Part shown: positions 1 through 12,485 of the stretch, one piece after another
Numbering within the stretch: the stretch's first letter is position 1
Layout: each line of letters begins with the position of its first letter
Assembly (NCBI GenBank): GCA_963082975.1
Contig: OY720345.1
Location: 10,504,491-10,568,490 of the forward strand
From: Labia minor
Lineage: Eukaryota > Arthropoda > Insecta > Dermaptera > Spongiphoridae
DNA length: 64,000 nt
Reading direction: 5' to 3'
The notes under the pieces: generated by a model
Told to the model about the DNA's origin: nothing
Databases searched by the model: none
Seen by the model: only the letters and a program-made list of their open reading frames with translations
Made by a program: the position numbers and the translations under genes

Positions 1-599
1 GACACAATGTATATTAATGAATAAATAAATATAATACTTTTCGAAATAATTCAAAATTCACCTTTTCTTTCGAACCAACCTCGTACAAACAATTTTTTTT
101 TAAACATCAAATATTTAAAGCAAAAAAAAAATATTTTACCGTTTTTGAAAAAAGAGTATAACTCATACTTCTCAAATCAATAAAATTTGTCAGCAAATAT
201 ATGGAATATCGGATATTGGGACACAATTCGGCCGTGATTAGGCATTGCATTCTAATGGAAAAAATAATTTTGGTTCTAGCTCCTAGATCATGACGAAGGC
301 TTTTGATTTCTCTATGGTGATTTGTATGTTTAGTGAGATTGCATATTGTTTATGTGTTGAATTGAATATTTAAATTTTTTGACTTTTTGTAACAGATGTT
401 GTAAGTTGTAAAAAAATTTAGTTATTATTTTAATGTATAATTTTTGTTTTAAATGGTTGTACATTTTCAAAGCAAAATGTACTCAAGAGAATAAAATAGA
501 GACAAAAGAATGAAAGATTCTTTTTTTTTTTAATTAAATGATTATCGATTGATAAAACTTGTATCTTTTTAGAGAAGAAGTGAAAATTCAATTGTAACC
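1..599. other. AT-rich intergenic, nothing recognised
   Basis: Only A/T-rich simple sequence; no open frame longer than chance, no repeat boundary and no RNA signature is visible. Confidence 0.5.
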
Positions 600-607
600 A
601 CGTAGAC

Positions 608-893
608 CAGTGGTTCCCAAACTTATTTGGCCAGGCGCCCCCTCTCTAGAAAATAAGTTGCTCAGCTCCCCTTGGAAATTCACTTTTTTAATTTTAATAA
701 CAATTAAACAGAAAGATAAATGTACCTAGTTGAAAAATATTATAAATAAAGGTGTAAATTAGAAAAATTGAAATTATGTATCTAATCATTGAACTCAGAA
801 TAGAAAAGTAATATACAAGTAATTTTCCATAAATGCATCTGTGGCCATCACCGCCACCTTGGATCGCTCCAGCGCCCACTTTGAGAATTACTG
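608..893. mobile_element. Non-autonomous hAT-type element (MITE)
   Basis: Begins CAGTGGTTCCCAAACTT and ends with the imperfect complement (reverse strand CAGTAATTCTCAAAGTGGG). It is flanked by near-identical 8-bp duplications, ACGTAGAC (600-607) and ACATAGAC (894-901), differing at one base. CAGTGGTTCCCAAAC-type ends with an 8-bp duplication are characteristic of the hAT superfamily. At 286 bp with no transposase frame it is non-autonomous. The single mismatch suggests an older insertion. Confidence 0.75.
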
Positions 894-901
894 ACATAGA
901 C

Positions 902-1463
902 CATAGTAAGAATCTATTTTTTTGGGTATGCATACATAAGAGAATAAACTTGGAAAAGCTAAAAAAAAACTAAATAAAGATTATTAATAAAATTATTTAA
1001 TATAAAATTTCCATCAATAAAAAAAAAGGAATATATTACTTCCTTTTTTTCTTCTGTATAACTTTGCTATAAAAATTATACTTTCTATTAATAATTATAA
1101 AATTTTAATATTAAATAAAAAACATAATATAATATTATAATTTTATTCAAATAGTTGGCGGACTATACTTGTACTATGTTATTTCTTATACCAGGAAAGA
1201 GAAGTGAAGTCAATGGACCATAAATATGAAGATAAGAAATTAATAACTTGGATAAATTTATAGAAAAACAAAATAAAAAGTAAAAATCTAAGAATTATTT
1301 TTTTTATGTTAAATACTGGAGGGATTGAAAGTATGATTTGATTAAATCACTGTAATAGCTTTAAAAAATTTATATAAAAAAAAATAAATAAATAAAAAAA
1401 TAAGTTTTCAAGCCCCTTATAACAAATTAGTGGTCATTTGTCTTTCATACCCAAAAATTATTA

Positions 1464-1506
<43 letters not shown>

Positions 1507-2022
1507 ATTAAAACGTAAAGAAATATTGAAAATATTATAGTTCATTGAAAGATTTCCTAACTTTCACTTATTAGTCCTGTAAACACTATTTTATAGTTCA
1601 CAGATAAATCGAAATTAAAATAAAAAATTAATTGTATCTTAAATGTATACGATATTTAATGTTAAATTGAAAAAAATAATAAAATATATATATTAAAAGT
1701 ATTTTAATAGAAATTAAGATTTTACTTTCTATATAATTTAATATAAGTATATGCTAATTTAAATGAAATAAATTGAATATAAATTAAAAATATAAATTTG
1801 CAATTCAATTCCATTATATATATTTAATGATAGTTGACATGAAGATGATTATATATCAGAATAACAACATTTTATGCTTTATTCTCTGAAAAAATTTAAT
1901 ATTCTTGTTGATTAATAAATAGTCAATAGTGCATAAAGTAAATAAAAATAATAATATCAATAAATAATAAATTATACTTTACATGTTTAAATGTATTAAT
2001 ACTTGTTTTGTTTTAAATGTGA
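902..2022. repeat. AT-rich spacer with (ATT)n microsatellite
   Basis: No gene seen. A clean ATT trinucleotide run occupies about 1466-1505. The rest is low-complexity A/T sequence. Confidence 0.6.
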
Positions 2023-2299
2023 AGGCGCCATTGGGTGTGCGGGTAGCGAACCTGCCTCACATTCACATGGTCCCGGGTTCAAGTCCCGGGTCTGGCAAGG
2101 GAATTTCCCTAGCTGGGCTCTATGGGACGGAGTCAACTTAGCCTCCGGGAACAACATTGTGGATAGCGCCTCCGATCAAGAAAATCAAGGTAAAGGTTGA
2201 GATGACCCGTTGTACTGATCATAGGACACCTCATTGATATAACCGGCTTGATAGGCGTTGTCCTTGCGTAGGACGTACAAAGTCATAGGTTTTTTTTTT
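2023..2299 (+). mobile_element. tRNA-derived SINE, full-length copy
   Basis: A GC-richer ~275-bp unit opening GGCGCCATTGGGTGTGCGG. It carries a perfect tRNA T-arm (CCCGGGTTCAAGTCCCGGG at about 2072-2090) that includes a pol III B box (GGTTCAAGTCC), then a ~200-bp unrelated body and a terminal T run. A second copy lies at 13038-13495 and a 26-bp 5' scrap at 17923-17948 on the opposite strand. The cloverleaf is not complete, so I call a SINE rather than a functional tRNA gene. Confidence 0.75.
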
Positions 2300-2712
2300 A
2301 AAACTAACAATAAAAACTAGGATAATATAATTTAGTCATTTTAATTCATGTTTGTAAAAAATTTATATATATAATAAATATACTATATATATAATGTTGA
2401 TTGAAAATAAATTTATTTCAAATTGTCGGTCGGTTCTGTGCCTGGTCAGAACTCATATTTTTCTTTAAATATTTTATTTTGATCTTTCAATTTCAATCAA
2501 TATCTAACTTTTTTTTTTATTTTTCTCAGAAATAACAAAAATTAGTATTCAAGAAAAATTGATCTAACATTGAAGTTTTAAATCAGTGCTATTCGCATTA
2601 TTATTTTTTAAAATTAAGATCCATAATTATTTCACATTAATGAAATTAAATCGACCTTAACATTACTCATTTTTTTACCTCCCCTTCCCCCACCCTTATT
2701 CCACTTATAATA
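2300..2712. other. AT-rich spacer with scrap of GTCGGTCGGT-type repeat
   Basis: Around 2421-2449 the motif TTGTCGGTCGGTTCTGTGCC is the reverse complement of the start of the repeats at 22598 and 23776. It looks like a short orphan fragment of that family. Nothing else was recognised. Confidence 0.45.
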
Positions 2713-3219
2713 TACAGGGTCATCGAAAAAGGTGGACGGGAGTTATTAACACGAAATTAACAAGAGATTGAGTAGAATTATAAATATTTCGAGTAGCATT
2801 TACTCAAATCCAGTGGTCTTAATGTCACTAAAATCTAATCGTCCAAGATGCTCTCAACCAATTTTCTGACCGTTGTATTTGGAGGAATGGTTCTTTTTTG
2901 TGACCGCCTAGAAGTCCAGATTTGACACCTTTGAATTTTTTCTTTTGGGGCTACGTTAAGAAGATCGTTTATGCGGAAAAAATAAGTGATCTTCAGCATC
3001 TGAAAGAAAGCATTTACACAGCCATTGCAACTGTGACGGGAGATTGATTATCGGCTTTAGGAGTCTGTCGTGAAGCACACATCGAAACTTTTTAGAGCAC
3101 ATAAAAAAGTTGAAGATTTTCTGTGTCTTTTGAAGCATAAATAAATATTCTACCATTTGTGTAGTACGGTTTTTATTACTCTTCGAAATCTCGTCTACCT
3201 TTTTTCGATGACCATGTAC
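2713..3219 (+). pseudogene. Decayed IS630/mariner-superfamily transposon
   Basis: Imperfect terminal inverted repeats (left CAGGGTCATCGAAAAAGG, right end reading ATGGTCATCGAAAAAAGG on the other strand) flank about 500 bp. Inside, from about 2900, a plus-strand frame reads PPRSPDLTPLNFFLWGYVKK followed by IVYAEKISDLQHLKESIY. This is the signature around the last catalytic acidic residue (SPDLTPLDFFLWG) of Tc1/mariner/IS630-like transposases. Stops before and after, and loss of the N-terminal two thirds, mark it as dead. Confidence 0.7.
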
Positions 3220-4513
3220 TTAATTTTTTTTCTATTCATGACGCGTTATAATTGTCATTTAATTATTAATATAATTTCTATTCTATGAGATTAAAATTAT
3301 ATAAAATTTGTTAAAATTAATTTTTTATTAATCAAATGGATTTTTTTATATAATTAGGTAACATATAAAGTAATGTAAGTAAAGATTCATAATAAATATC
3401 TCACTTTCACATAAATAAATAAATATGATAGGCCTGTATGAGGTGAAGTATTAAAAAACAAATAAATTGAAAGTTGGTCAAGTAGTCACCCAATATTTAT
3501 TTATTTAATAAACCAAACTACCAAAGTATACTTCTATATAGACAATTACATTACAAATTAGCACACTGACCATTCAACTTTCACTTTATATTTATATTAA
3601 TTTGACATTCTTTTATGATTTAATATTATGCATTTGAGTTTATTCATCCATTTAGAATAACATTCATATTTAGACCTTATTTGATACAAAATAATTATCA
3701 CTTAATTAGCGAATATTAAGTATATGCGAATAATGAGAGAAAAAGACAGAAAATAGTAATTAAAATATAACTAACACAAAACAGAATAAATTATAAATTG
3801 AGATTTAATAAATTTATTTATAAAGAATAATAATAATAACTCAAGATTTACAAATTTGATTAAAATCGTAATTAACAAAAAAAAGGAGAGAAGTTCAATA
3901 AATTAAATAAATAAAATAAATTAAGAAAAAGAAGAGTTCAGAATTTGGATGAGTATTGAAGTTTAAGATGGGAGAGGTTGGAGTAAAAACAAATGCTATA
4001 ACTTTTGTTAAGATAGTTTAGTTTAGTAGAGAGAAAATATTTTTTTGAAATGTTATTACAAAAGAATTCACCCTGTTAGTAATTATATTAATATTTTTCT
4101 TCGGAGAGATTTTTATTAAAAGGTATAATAAAATAATATATAAATAATAATATATATAATACTATGTATATCGTTTATTAACATTCTAGCATTAAAATTA
4201 TTTTTTTTAATTAAAAACAATAATAAAACAAATTTAATGTTTTTAATTAATTTTGAAAGTTATGTGTGTGTTAATTGAATCATAATTGCACAATACCACC
4301 ACCCACCATTTTAATTATATAATTATAAAAACTTTAAATGAAAGGGGATCAATATAATATTATAATACTAGTACGAAAATACTATCATTTTTAATATATA
4401 TACAAATTATATTTATTTATATTAATGGAAAATTAATGGATATTTTGGGGTCATTATTTACATGACTGATTTAAAACTTAGTCTCTACAATATTTTATGA
4501 TGGATACCACTTT
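3220..4513. other. AT-rich intergenic, nothing recognised
   Basis: Low-complexity A/T sequence with scattered homopolymers; no coding or repeat boundary that I can support. Confidence 0.5.
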
Positions 4514-5089
4514 TTACTATCTCTGGCGAGATAGTATTGCGATCACGAAAATTTTCGATGTTTTTATATGTTTTGAAGGTCTCTGAGTCATTTTCACTAA
4601 GGTTAAGGAAAATATCTGTGTGTGTGTGTGTATGTGCAGACAAGATTACGCAAAAACGGTTTGAGCTAGAATAATGAAATTTTGTATACGGGCATTATTC
4701 AAAATTCCTAGTTTTCTATTAACTTTTGAGAAATGTAGCTCAACCGGAAGAGGGTCATTACTTACAACGTTTTGATTTTTTTTCCTCTAAAGTGACCGTA
4801 AAAATAAAGAAATATGTTTGATAGTTTTCCACAAGATTAAAAAATATATAAAACTGCTATATAGAATTTCAGCTTGATTGAATCGCTGAAAGTCCCGGAA
4901 TTAATTTTTTAACACGACTGCAAATCACGGGACATGGTGCCATCAACAAAGATCCAAACATGCGCTGGTTTAATAAATATTATTTATTAATTTTAATTTA
5001 TAATTTATAATTAATTAAATTTAATTTCAATATAATATATTATGTTATTTAATCCAAATCAAATTGATAGTCGAGTGGAGACACTCCAG
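4514..5089 (-). mobile_element. Hairpin-ended ~600-bp repeat family, copy a
   Basis: Read on the minus strand it starts CTGGAGTGTCTCCACTCGA and ends with the hairpin CTATCTC-TGGC-GAGATAG followed by TAA. The body holds a CA/TG microsatellite and conserved blocks such as CGAAAATTTTCGTGATCGCA and CAAACCGTTTTTGCGT. The subterminal CTATCTCGC at the start complements GCGAGATAG at the end in better-preserved copies. No transposase is encoded. Ends with subterminal inverted repeats, a 3' stem-loop and an internal microsatellite resemble Helentron-derived (DINE-1-like) elements. That assignment is inference. Confidence 0.7.
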
Positions 5090-5198
5090 ATTTTTCTTTT
5101 TGTTCTAACAACAAGCAGTCGTTATACAGACGGTTAAAATTGTATACCAGATTCATTTAGGGTGGCATTTATTCTAACCCTTAAGTAATCTTTTAAAT

Positions 5199-6026
5199 CA
5201 GGGGTTCTCAACCTTTCAGGCTCTAGAACACTGATGATAGGTCATGAAAAAAATTGAAAAAAATCGGTAATGTTTGAAAACTTTGGACACAAATAGAGCT
5301 TACAATACCAAACTAAAATCTGAATACCGGTATTTGGTATTTGAAATTTGAAATACCGGGATACCGGTATTATTAATAATAAATTTACTAGCTATATTTC
5401 TACTTAACTCAGTTGTTATATTGACTTTTTAACGAATAATATATGAAATCCAATAAATATTGTTCTGAAATGAGTAGATATTATTTATTTTATTACATAG
5501 AGAGTAGGAGTAGATAGATACAAAAAAACGTGCAAGTAAAATAAAGTAAATATTAAATTCTATGTTACATTTTACATATAATAGGCTCGTATGGTATTAT
5601 ATAATTAAAGAATTAAATATAATTAAAGAAGTAAAAAATATAAAAATATAAATTGAAAGTATTTAATATTAATAACTTGCGTTTTGTTTATTAAGGTTTG
5701 CTCTTAAAAAACACAACGAATCAAGCGTTTCATCATCAAGCGAGGACCGAATTTTGGTACAGCGGCCGAAAAAGCTCTTTCTGATTCTACACTTGTCGGC
5801 ACTATTGTCATTAAAAAATCATACACATTTTGTAAATTCGTAAATTCGTAATACCAAAATACCGATATTTTTACATAAATACCGGTTTTTAATACCGGAC
5901 AAAAATCGTCCGGGATCCCGGTATTGTAAGCCCTAGACACAAAATCATCTTACCTTTTATTTACAACAAAATTTTCAAAAGTTTGCGGGCACTTGGTATG
6001 CTCGCCCCCCAGGTTGAGAACCACTG
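5199..6026. mobile_element. Outer hAT-type element with perfect TSD, interrupted by a second hAT
   Basis: Terminal repeats CAGGGGTTCTCAACCTTTC (left) and CAGTGGTTCTCAACCTGG (right end, reverse strand) are bracketed by the perfect 8-bp duplication TTTTAAAT at 5191-5198 and 6027-6034. Removing the nested insertion (5294-5935 plus one 8-bp duplication) leaves a ~178-bp element with no coding capacity, so the outer unit is a hAT MITE. Confidence 0.85.
5294..5935 (-). mobile_element. Inner hAT element with transposase C-terminal remnant
   Basis: Nested within the element at 5199-6026. Ends read TAGAGCTTACAATACC (left) and TAGGGCTTACAATACCGGG (right, reverse strand), with the perfect 8-bp duplication GACACAAA at 5286-5293 and 5936-5943. 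Both ends contain tandem ATACCGGTATT motifs. A minus-strand open frame (5704-5940) includes FLMTIVPTSVESERAFSAA then FGPRLMMKRLIRCVF. That is the hAT C-terminal dimerisation motif (P-T-S-x-x-S-E-R-x-F-S), so this copy derives from an autonomous element by internal deletion. The catalytic region is absent. Confidence 0.85.
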
Positions 6027-6381
6027 TTTTAAATGATTCATTTAGCGGGTATACATAATAATAATAATAATAATCACAAAATTATCACTTGGCATTTTAA
6101 TTATTTTAATATTTTTCTTAAGAAACTTAAAATACAAGAATCGTTGCATTATCTATAACCTTCAAATTATTGGTATATTATATATCTATCAAAATATAAT
6201 TCACTCTCTTCTACAGAGTTAATACTATTTAAATTGCTTATTTTAACATATAATTTTCTATTTAAAACATCAAAAATAGTTTTTTGGCTCTCTTGAAGAA
6301 TTAGAGATTGATGACTCAGCTTATAACTTGATTATATCATTCAAATATAGAAAAAAATAAAATTAGGTATGTTGTTTTTTA

Positions 6382-6974
6382 TTACTATCTCGCCAGAGAT
6401 AGTGTTGCGATCACGAAAATTTTCGATGTTGAGATTTTGATGTTTTTATACGTTTTGAAGGTTCCTGAGTCATTTTCACTAAGGTTGAGGAAAATGTCTC
6501 TGTGTGTGTGTGTGTATGTGTGTATGTATGTAACCAAGAATGATGAAATTTGGCACATGGGCATTATTCAAAATTCATTGTTTTCTATCAACTTTTTGAA
6601 ATGTAGCTCAACCGGAAGAGGGTCATTACCTACAACGTTTTGATTTTTTTTTCTTCTAAAGTGACCGTAAAAATAATGATATATATTTGATAATTTTTCA
6701 CATGATTAATAATTGTATAAAACTGCTTTATATTGAATTTCAGCATGATTGAATCGCTGAAAGTACCAGAATTAATTTTTTAACACAACATTTTTTAATT
6801 CTCACGCGCCAACACGTGACGTCGTGCCATCAACAAAGAGCCAAACATGCGCTGGTTTAATAAATATTATTTATTAATTTTAATTTATAATTTAATTAGT
6901 TTAATTTAATTTAAATTAATATATGTTATTTAATCCAATTCAAATTTGCGAGATAGTCGAGTGGAGACACTCCA
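6382..6974 (-). mobile_element. Hairpin-ended ~600-bp repeat family, copy b
   Basis: Same family and orientation as the copy at 4514. On the minus strand it runs from CTGGAGTGTCTCCACTCGA (right edge) to a CTATCTC/GAGATAG hairpin plus TAA (left edge). It keeps the GTGTGTGTGTGTATGTG microsatellite and the CACGTGACGTCGTGCCATC block. The short open frame at 6437-6643 is a chance reading through this repeat. Confidence 0.75.
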
Positions 6975-7808
6975 GATTTTTTAAATATAATATTAAAATT
7001 GAATTTAAATAAAAATAAAAATTAAAAAAAATAGGATACCAAGGAAGGAAGTATATATAATAATATCTATATATTTAACATTATGTGATGACTGAAATAA
7101 TAATAACAGATTTAAAGTTGATTATACAGTGACTAAACAATTCACCTTGACAGTGAGAAATGATAAATCTTCTTCACACATTTACACTTATAAATATAAA
7201 CTTTATACTATATAATTTATATAATAAAAGAACAAATTTAAATATAATTATATTATATAAATAATCGCCTACTCTAAAAAATAAAATGATAAATTAGATA
7301 AAGAAAGTTTTATTTATTTTTTTTTTTGTTGAAGGTTGTCGGTTGAATGGCCAAAAGAAAAATAGGGACACCTTTCAAGGCTTTTCAATCATAAATTTAT
7401 TCACGTTTTTCTGTTTATAATCTTTGTTTAAATATTTTTTTAATTGTATTTATTATAATTTTTATTTTATTTATAATTTAAAATGAAATTCTTGTTATGG
7501 AAATTTTCATTGATTTTAGTTATCAGTGACAAAGTAAGGGCATGGAGAGGAGGAGAAGATAAGGAAGGATTTAATTAAAAATTATATAAGGAAATAAACG
7601 GTAAAGATTTAGGCATCGATGGTCTGTCAAACATCTACAAATTGGTAAATAATTATAGATTTAAAAAAAAAAAAAAATTATAATTAAATAATATGATTTT
7701 AATTTTTTTATTTATTATTGAAACTATTTATTATGTTTAAATTTAATTCTCATACAGGACTGCGCCAGTCGAAATTTTAAATTTGAGAAATATTAATAAA
7801 AAAATAAG
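6975..7808. other. AT-rich intergenic, nothing recognised
   Basis: Low-complexity A/T sequence between two hairpin-ended repeats; no gene or repeat boundary recognised. Confidence 0.5.
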
Positions 7809-8417
7809 CTGGAGTGTCTCCACTCGACTATCTCGTAATTTGAATTGGATTAAATAACATAATATATTATATTTAAATTAAATTTAATTAATTATTAATT
7901 ATAAATTTAAATTAATAAATAATATTTATTAAACCAAAGCAGGTTTGGCTCTTTGTTGATAGCACACCGTCACGTGTTGGCGCGTGAGATTTTCAGTGTT
8001 AAAAAATTAATGCTGGTACTTTCAGCGATTCAATCAAGCTGAAGTTCAATATATAGCAGTTTTATACAATTATTAATCATGTGAAAAATTATCAAACATA
8101 TATCTTTATTTTTACGGTCACTTTAGAAGAAAAAAAATCAAAAAGTTGTAGGTAATGACCCTCTTCTGGTTGAGCTACATTTCTCAAAAGTTGATAGAAA
8201 ACTACGAATTTTGAATAATGCCCGTATACCAAATTTCATTATTCTAGCTCAAACCGTTTTTGCGTACTCTTGTCTACATACATACACACATACACACACA
8301 CACATTTTTCTCAACCTTAGTGAAAATGATTCGGGAACCTTCAAAACGTATAAAAACATCAAAATCTCAACATCGAAAATTTTCGTGATCGCAATACTAT
8401 ATCTGGCGAGATAGTAA
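7809..8417 (+). mobile_element. Hairpin-ended ~600-bp repeat family, copy c
   Basis: Plus orientation, beginning CTGGAGTGTCTCCACTCGA and ending with CTATATCTGGCGAGATAG plus TAA. It contains the CACACATACACACACACA tract and the CGTCACGTGTTGGCGCGTGA block. A pairwise alignment with copies b and f should be close to end-to-end. Confidence 0.8.
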
Positions 8418-9950
8418 AAATGGCAAACACGCTATATTTTGATCATTATTAATAATTTAAGTTCTTTTTTATTTTATTTAAAAAAAATAGGTGAGTGAGC
8501 AGGGGGAGATCTATAAAAAAAATGAGTAAAAAATGTTTTTTTAATTCATTAAAATAGTACTTTGATACAGAAATTCTTAGTTTATTTAAACAATATATAT
8601 TCTGTATTTAATATTTTTCTCTCTCTTTCATTTAATCATTTTAATAGATTTGCAAAGAAAACCATTATTAAATGTTTCGTACTTATTAATTTACATACTT
8701 ATATTTAGTTTGTTTAAGGGATTTGGTGTTAGTGGTGAGGAAATTGATGGACAGACAGTAAAAGTTTAATTTCATATTGATTGAAAGACAATAAATAATA
8801 TTTTAATGGTTTTTTTTCTTGAATCCGGAACATTTGTTGGGAAGAGAAAAAGATTTGCTCTACTTACTATTACATACATCTGTACGTATATTATATTATA
8901 TATGTCTACCAATACTAATAAATCTTTACTCAGTATCAGTCTTTTTTATATTCTAAAAAAAAATTAATCTAATATTATGTTAAATAAAGAACAAAAGTTT
9001 ATTATAATGATATGATGATTTAAATAAATTTTTAAAGTAATTAATAAAATATTTGATTAGTGACTTTTATTTTAGTCAAAGATAATCCATCATTTTCCTT
9101 GTCCTTTTCATAGTTTAATAAATAAACAAGAGATTGAGGCTAGTATAAGTTTGAATCATATTTTAGAAACCGTCATCCTGTACTAATATTATAATATAAA
9201 ATATTATGACTATAACATTCGGCCAAAAAACTAATTATTTCATTACTTTATTAATTTTTGAAAATGAAATTGATAATAGAAATAATTAATATTATTATTT
9301 ATGGATGAAGTACTTTTATTTTGAAAAAGGCGAAGATAAAATTGGAATATAAAAATTATAATGTAATAATAAGAAAAATAAAAAAATATCAATCAATTTA
9401 TATTTTATTATTATTATCTTTTTTATATAAAACAAAAATTTATAAGAATTTATTAATAACCATACTCTGCTGCCATGCCTCCTACCTCAGTTCAAAAAAC
9501 CTGTCAACCTATGTTCAACAATGAATACAAAATTTATTAATATAAATTAAATTTTAAAATTTTATAAAGTTTTATTTTCATTGAAACTATTTAATTTATT
9601 GTACATAAAATAAATAAATATCAATTTAAGAAATTGTTTTTAAAAAATCATATTGTAATAATAATATAATAATAATATAGTGACAATTTTCAACAAAGGC
9701 ATATATAGATAGATAAAAATATTAGTATATAATTTTTGCTTGTATAATAAGATTAGTTAGATATATAAAAATAATTTATAGTATAATCCTACAAAATTGG
9801 AGTTTATTCAGTCCTTTATTATTTATTTATTTATTTATATATAATACTGTTATCATAAAATAAAATGAATTTGTTTATAAATTGAAAAAATGTTATTGAT
9901 TATGATTTCATTATGGTATTCAAAATTTTTGATAAAATATTATGAATATG
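8418..9950. other. AT-rich intergenic, nothing recognised
   Basis: A/T-rich low-complexity sequence with no supported coding region. The small open frame near 9321-9524 is Lys/Ile/Asn/Tyr-rich and has no family resemblance. Confidence 0.5.
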
Positions 9951-9954
9951 GTTA

Positions 9955-10190
9955 AAACCATATGGGTCAACTTTTTGACGAAATGTTCTTGAGGACTCAA
10001 TGCCCCCATGCTTTATCGCTTTGAATAAAACAAAAATTCTATCCTTAAACTCTAGTTTCTAGATACAAATACAAATAGCTTCTTGTAAACGATGCATAAC
10101 ATAATAAATGATCTTCCATGTTAATTATTTCGCCTGGATGAAAAAATGCATAATGCACAACACCATGATAACCGATAATGAAAAATTCAC
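9955..10190 (-). pseudogene. Decayed mariner transposase fragment
   Basis: On the minus strand at about 10108-10186 a frame reads YHGVVHYAFFHPGEIIN. This matches the (D)xxGVVHxEFLPxGxTVN block around the second catalytic Asp of mariner transposases. The downstream region continues in broken frames. The catalytic Asp is not preserved in what can be read, and no terminal repeats were found, so this is an old fragment. Confidence 0.5.
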
Positions 10191-10620
10191 CTTCATTTTT
10201 TTGATCAATGTATAAAATAGAAAATAAATGTAAACATACAGATTCCTTTTATCTTGAGATTTTCTTACTTTCACTTACCATATTTAGTTTACTCCACTTA
10301 TAGTTTACAGAAAAAGTCAAAATGAATATATTTCTAAATTAAAATTAAAGAGTAGTGATCTATAATTAATCTATTATATTTTTATATCGAATACATTTCA
10401 TGATTTTTTTTAAATTAAAAAATAAATTGAAAAAAAAACAAGTAAAGAACCAATAAGCTTTTACTTTACTATCCTATTATAATTTGTAATTTATAAAATG
10501 CTATATAAGTGAAAAGTGCATGGATACATTGACCTGGCAGATATATCAATCCGGTAGTAAAAATAAAAAAAAACTCTGGAGAAGGGAGAGGACAGTTGTA
10601 TACCATATATATCAAATAAG

Positions 10621-11025
10621 CTGGAGTGTCTCCACTAGACTATCTCGCAAATTTGAATTGAATTAAATAACATATTTATATTATATTTAAATTAAATTTA
10701 ATTAAATATAAATTATAAATTAAAATTAAACCAGCGCATGTTTGGCTCTTTGTTGGTGCGAGAGATTTGCAGTGTTGAAAAATTAATTCCGGTACTTTCA
10801 GCGAATCAATCAAGCTGAAATTCTATATATAACAGTTTTATACAATCTTTAATCATATGAAAGATTATCAAACATATATCTTTATTTTTATGGTCATTTT
10901 AGTGGAAAAAAAATCAAAACATGGTAGGTAATGACCCTCTTCCGGTTGAGCTACATTTCTCAAAAGTTGATAGAAAACTACGAATTTTGAATAATGCCCG
11001 TATACCAAATTTCATGATTCTTGTC

Positions 11026-11057
<32 letters not shown>

Positions 11058-11184
11058 TACACAGACATACATTTTTCTTAACCTTAGTGAAAATAATTCA
11101 GGAACCTTTAAAACGTATAAAAACATCAAAATCTCAATATCGAAAATTTTCGTGATGGCAATATTATCTCTGGCGAGATAGTAA
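10621..11184 (+). mobile_element. Hairpin-ended ~600-bp repeat family, copy d
   Basis: Begins CTGGAGTGTCTCCACTAGA and ends TCTCTGGCGAGATAG plus TAA. It lacks part of the CACGTG block but keeps the central ACATACACACACACACAC microsatellite. The open frame at 10921-11181 is only this repeat translated. Confidence 0.75.
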
Positions 11185-12445
11185 AAATAGATAAATTATT
11201 AATAAATAAACAAGTTTTATAAAAAGTGAAATTTTCTCAATGCAGTTTCAAACACAAAAAAAATAATAAATAAATAAATAAATAAATAAAAAATAAAATA
11301 TAAAATAGATCTTAAAATGAAAATGGTAAAAAAAAGATTGGTCATTTTTCTTCCTATTTCTTCTTATTACATGGTTACTTGAACTTCATTATGATCAATT
11401 GTGGGTTCCTCAAACCACACACTTCATTCCCCCTCCATCCCAGCCTTCTCAAGTTCTTGATAATAGTAATAATAAAATTACATTTTGTCAGAGCGTATTA
11501 GTATTTCTAATAAAATAGCGTGCAGGAATTTTCTTATTAAGAATAAAAAAAAATAGAAAAAAAAGAAGAGGATAAGAGTTAAAAAGAAAAAATATAAATT
11601 GTAATAAAACATTTTTTAAAATTTATTTTTTTTTTTAATAGTAAAAATAAAATAACTTACTGAAATTTGAAATTGAGAATTAAAAAGTTAAAATTCATAT
11701 ATTATTGACTTTAAATTTTCTTTATCCGCCCATGCAAAACAAATATAAATACAAAAATTTAAAATTTAATTAATCAAATTCATGATATTTTAAATAGCTG
11801 AATAAAAACAGAATTTTAACAAACGTAGAAATTATTATTTATTATTATTAATAGTGTAATATGTATTGAAAATTAATATTAAACCTGTAATATTGCAGTC
11901 ATTAATAATTGATCTTAAAAAATTTTTAAAGAAAAGGGTAGCCTACGTAAATCTTAATTAATTTTAATAATTTATTTTTATGTAAATTTAAATTTCTTTT
12001 TAATATTTAAAAACATATAGTAAATGAAAATAATAAGATTTTAATTTTAATTTTCTTTAATTGTATATAACTTAAATTTAAATTTATATGTAAGAGAACA
12101 ATTTACGTATAATATATTAGTATGAATAAAATCACATATTATCAAAGCATACTTACGACTTAAATAAATAGTAAATACAATTTATATTATTATATAATAA
12201 AAAGATATAATGGATGTGAAATGCATATAAAAAGAGAAAAGAGTTATGTTTGTATGGATGATATGGTACGTAGAAAATATAAATAATTTCTCTCTATTTA
12301 AAGCAGAATGATTGTATAATAACATAAAGATAATAAATTTATTATATAGTAAGTATTATAAATATATATTTGATTTATATTCTAGTAATGATTCAGCTAA
12401 ATATTTATTTATTTACCATTCCATATTTTCAAATAATTTAGATAT
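11185..12445. other. AT-rich intergenic, nothing recognised
   Basis: Includes an (AAAT)n-like run near 11265-11290. Otherwise featureless A/T sequence. Confidence 0.5.
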
Positions 12446-12485
12446 TAGGTTGGCAACAAAGTAATTTCCTTTGTTACTATCTTTA
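12446..12485 (+). mobile_element. Solo mariner-like terminal repeat
   Basis: TTAGGTTGGCAACAAAGTAA resembles the outer end of mariner elements (TTAGGTTGGC..AAAGTAATTTC). No partner end or transposase follows within about 1 kb, so it is a truncated remnant. Confidence 0.4.

Noticed and set aside
2070..2095. Possible functional tRNA gene
   Set aside because: The T-arm is perfect, but no complete acceptor, D and anticodon arms could be paired, and the same unit recurs with a long non-tRNA body. It is a SINE.
2003..2200. Plus-strand open frame of 65 codons
   Set aside because: It is a translation of the tRNA-derived SINE head and body; there is no protein-family resemblance.
10921..11181. 86-codon open frame
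   Set aside because: Lies within copy d of the hairpin-ended repeat. The His-Thr run is only the CA microsatellite. Equivalent frames occur in copies c and e for the same reason.
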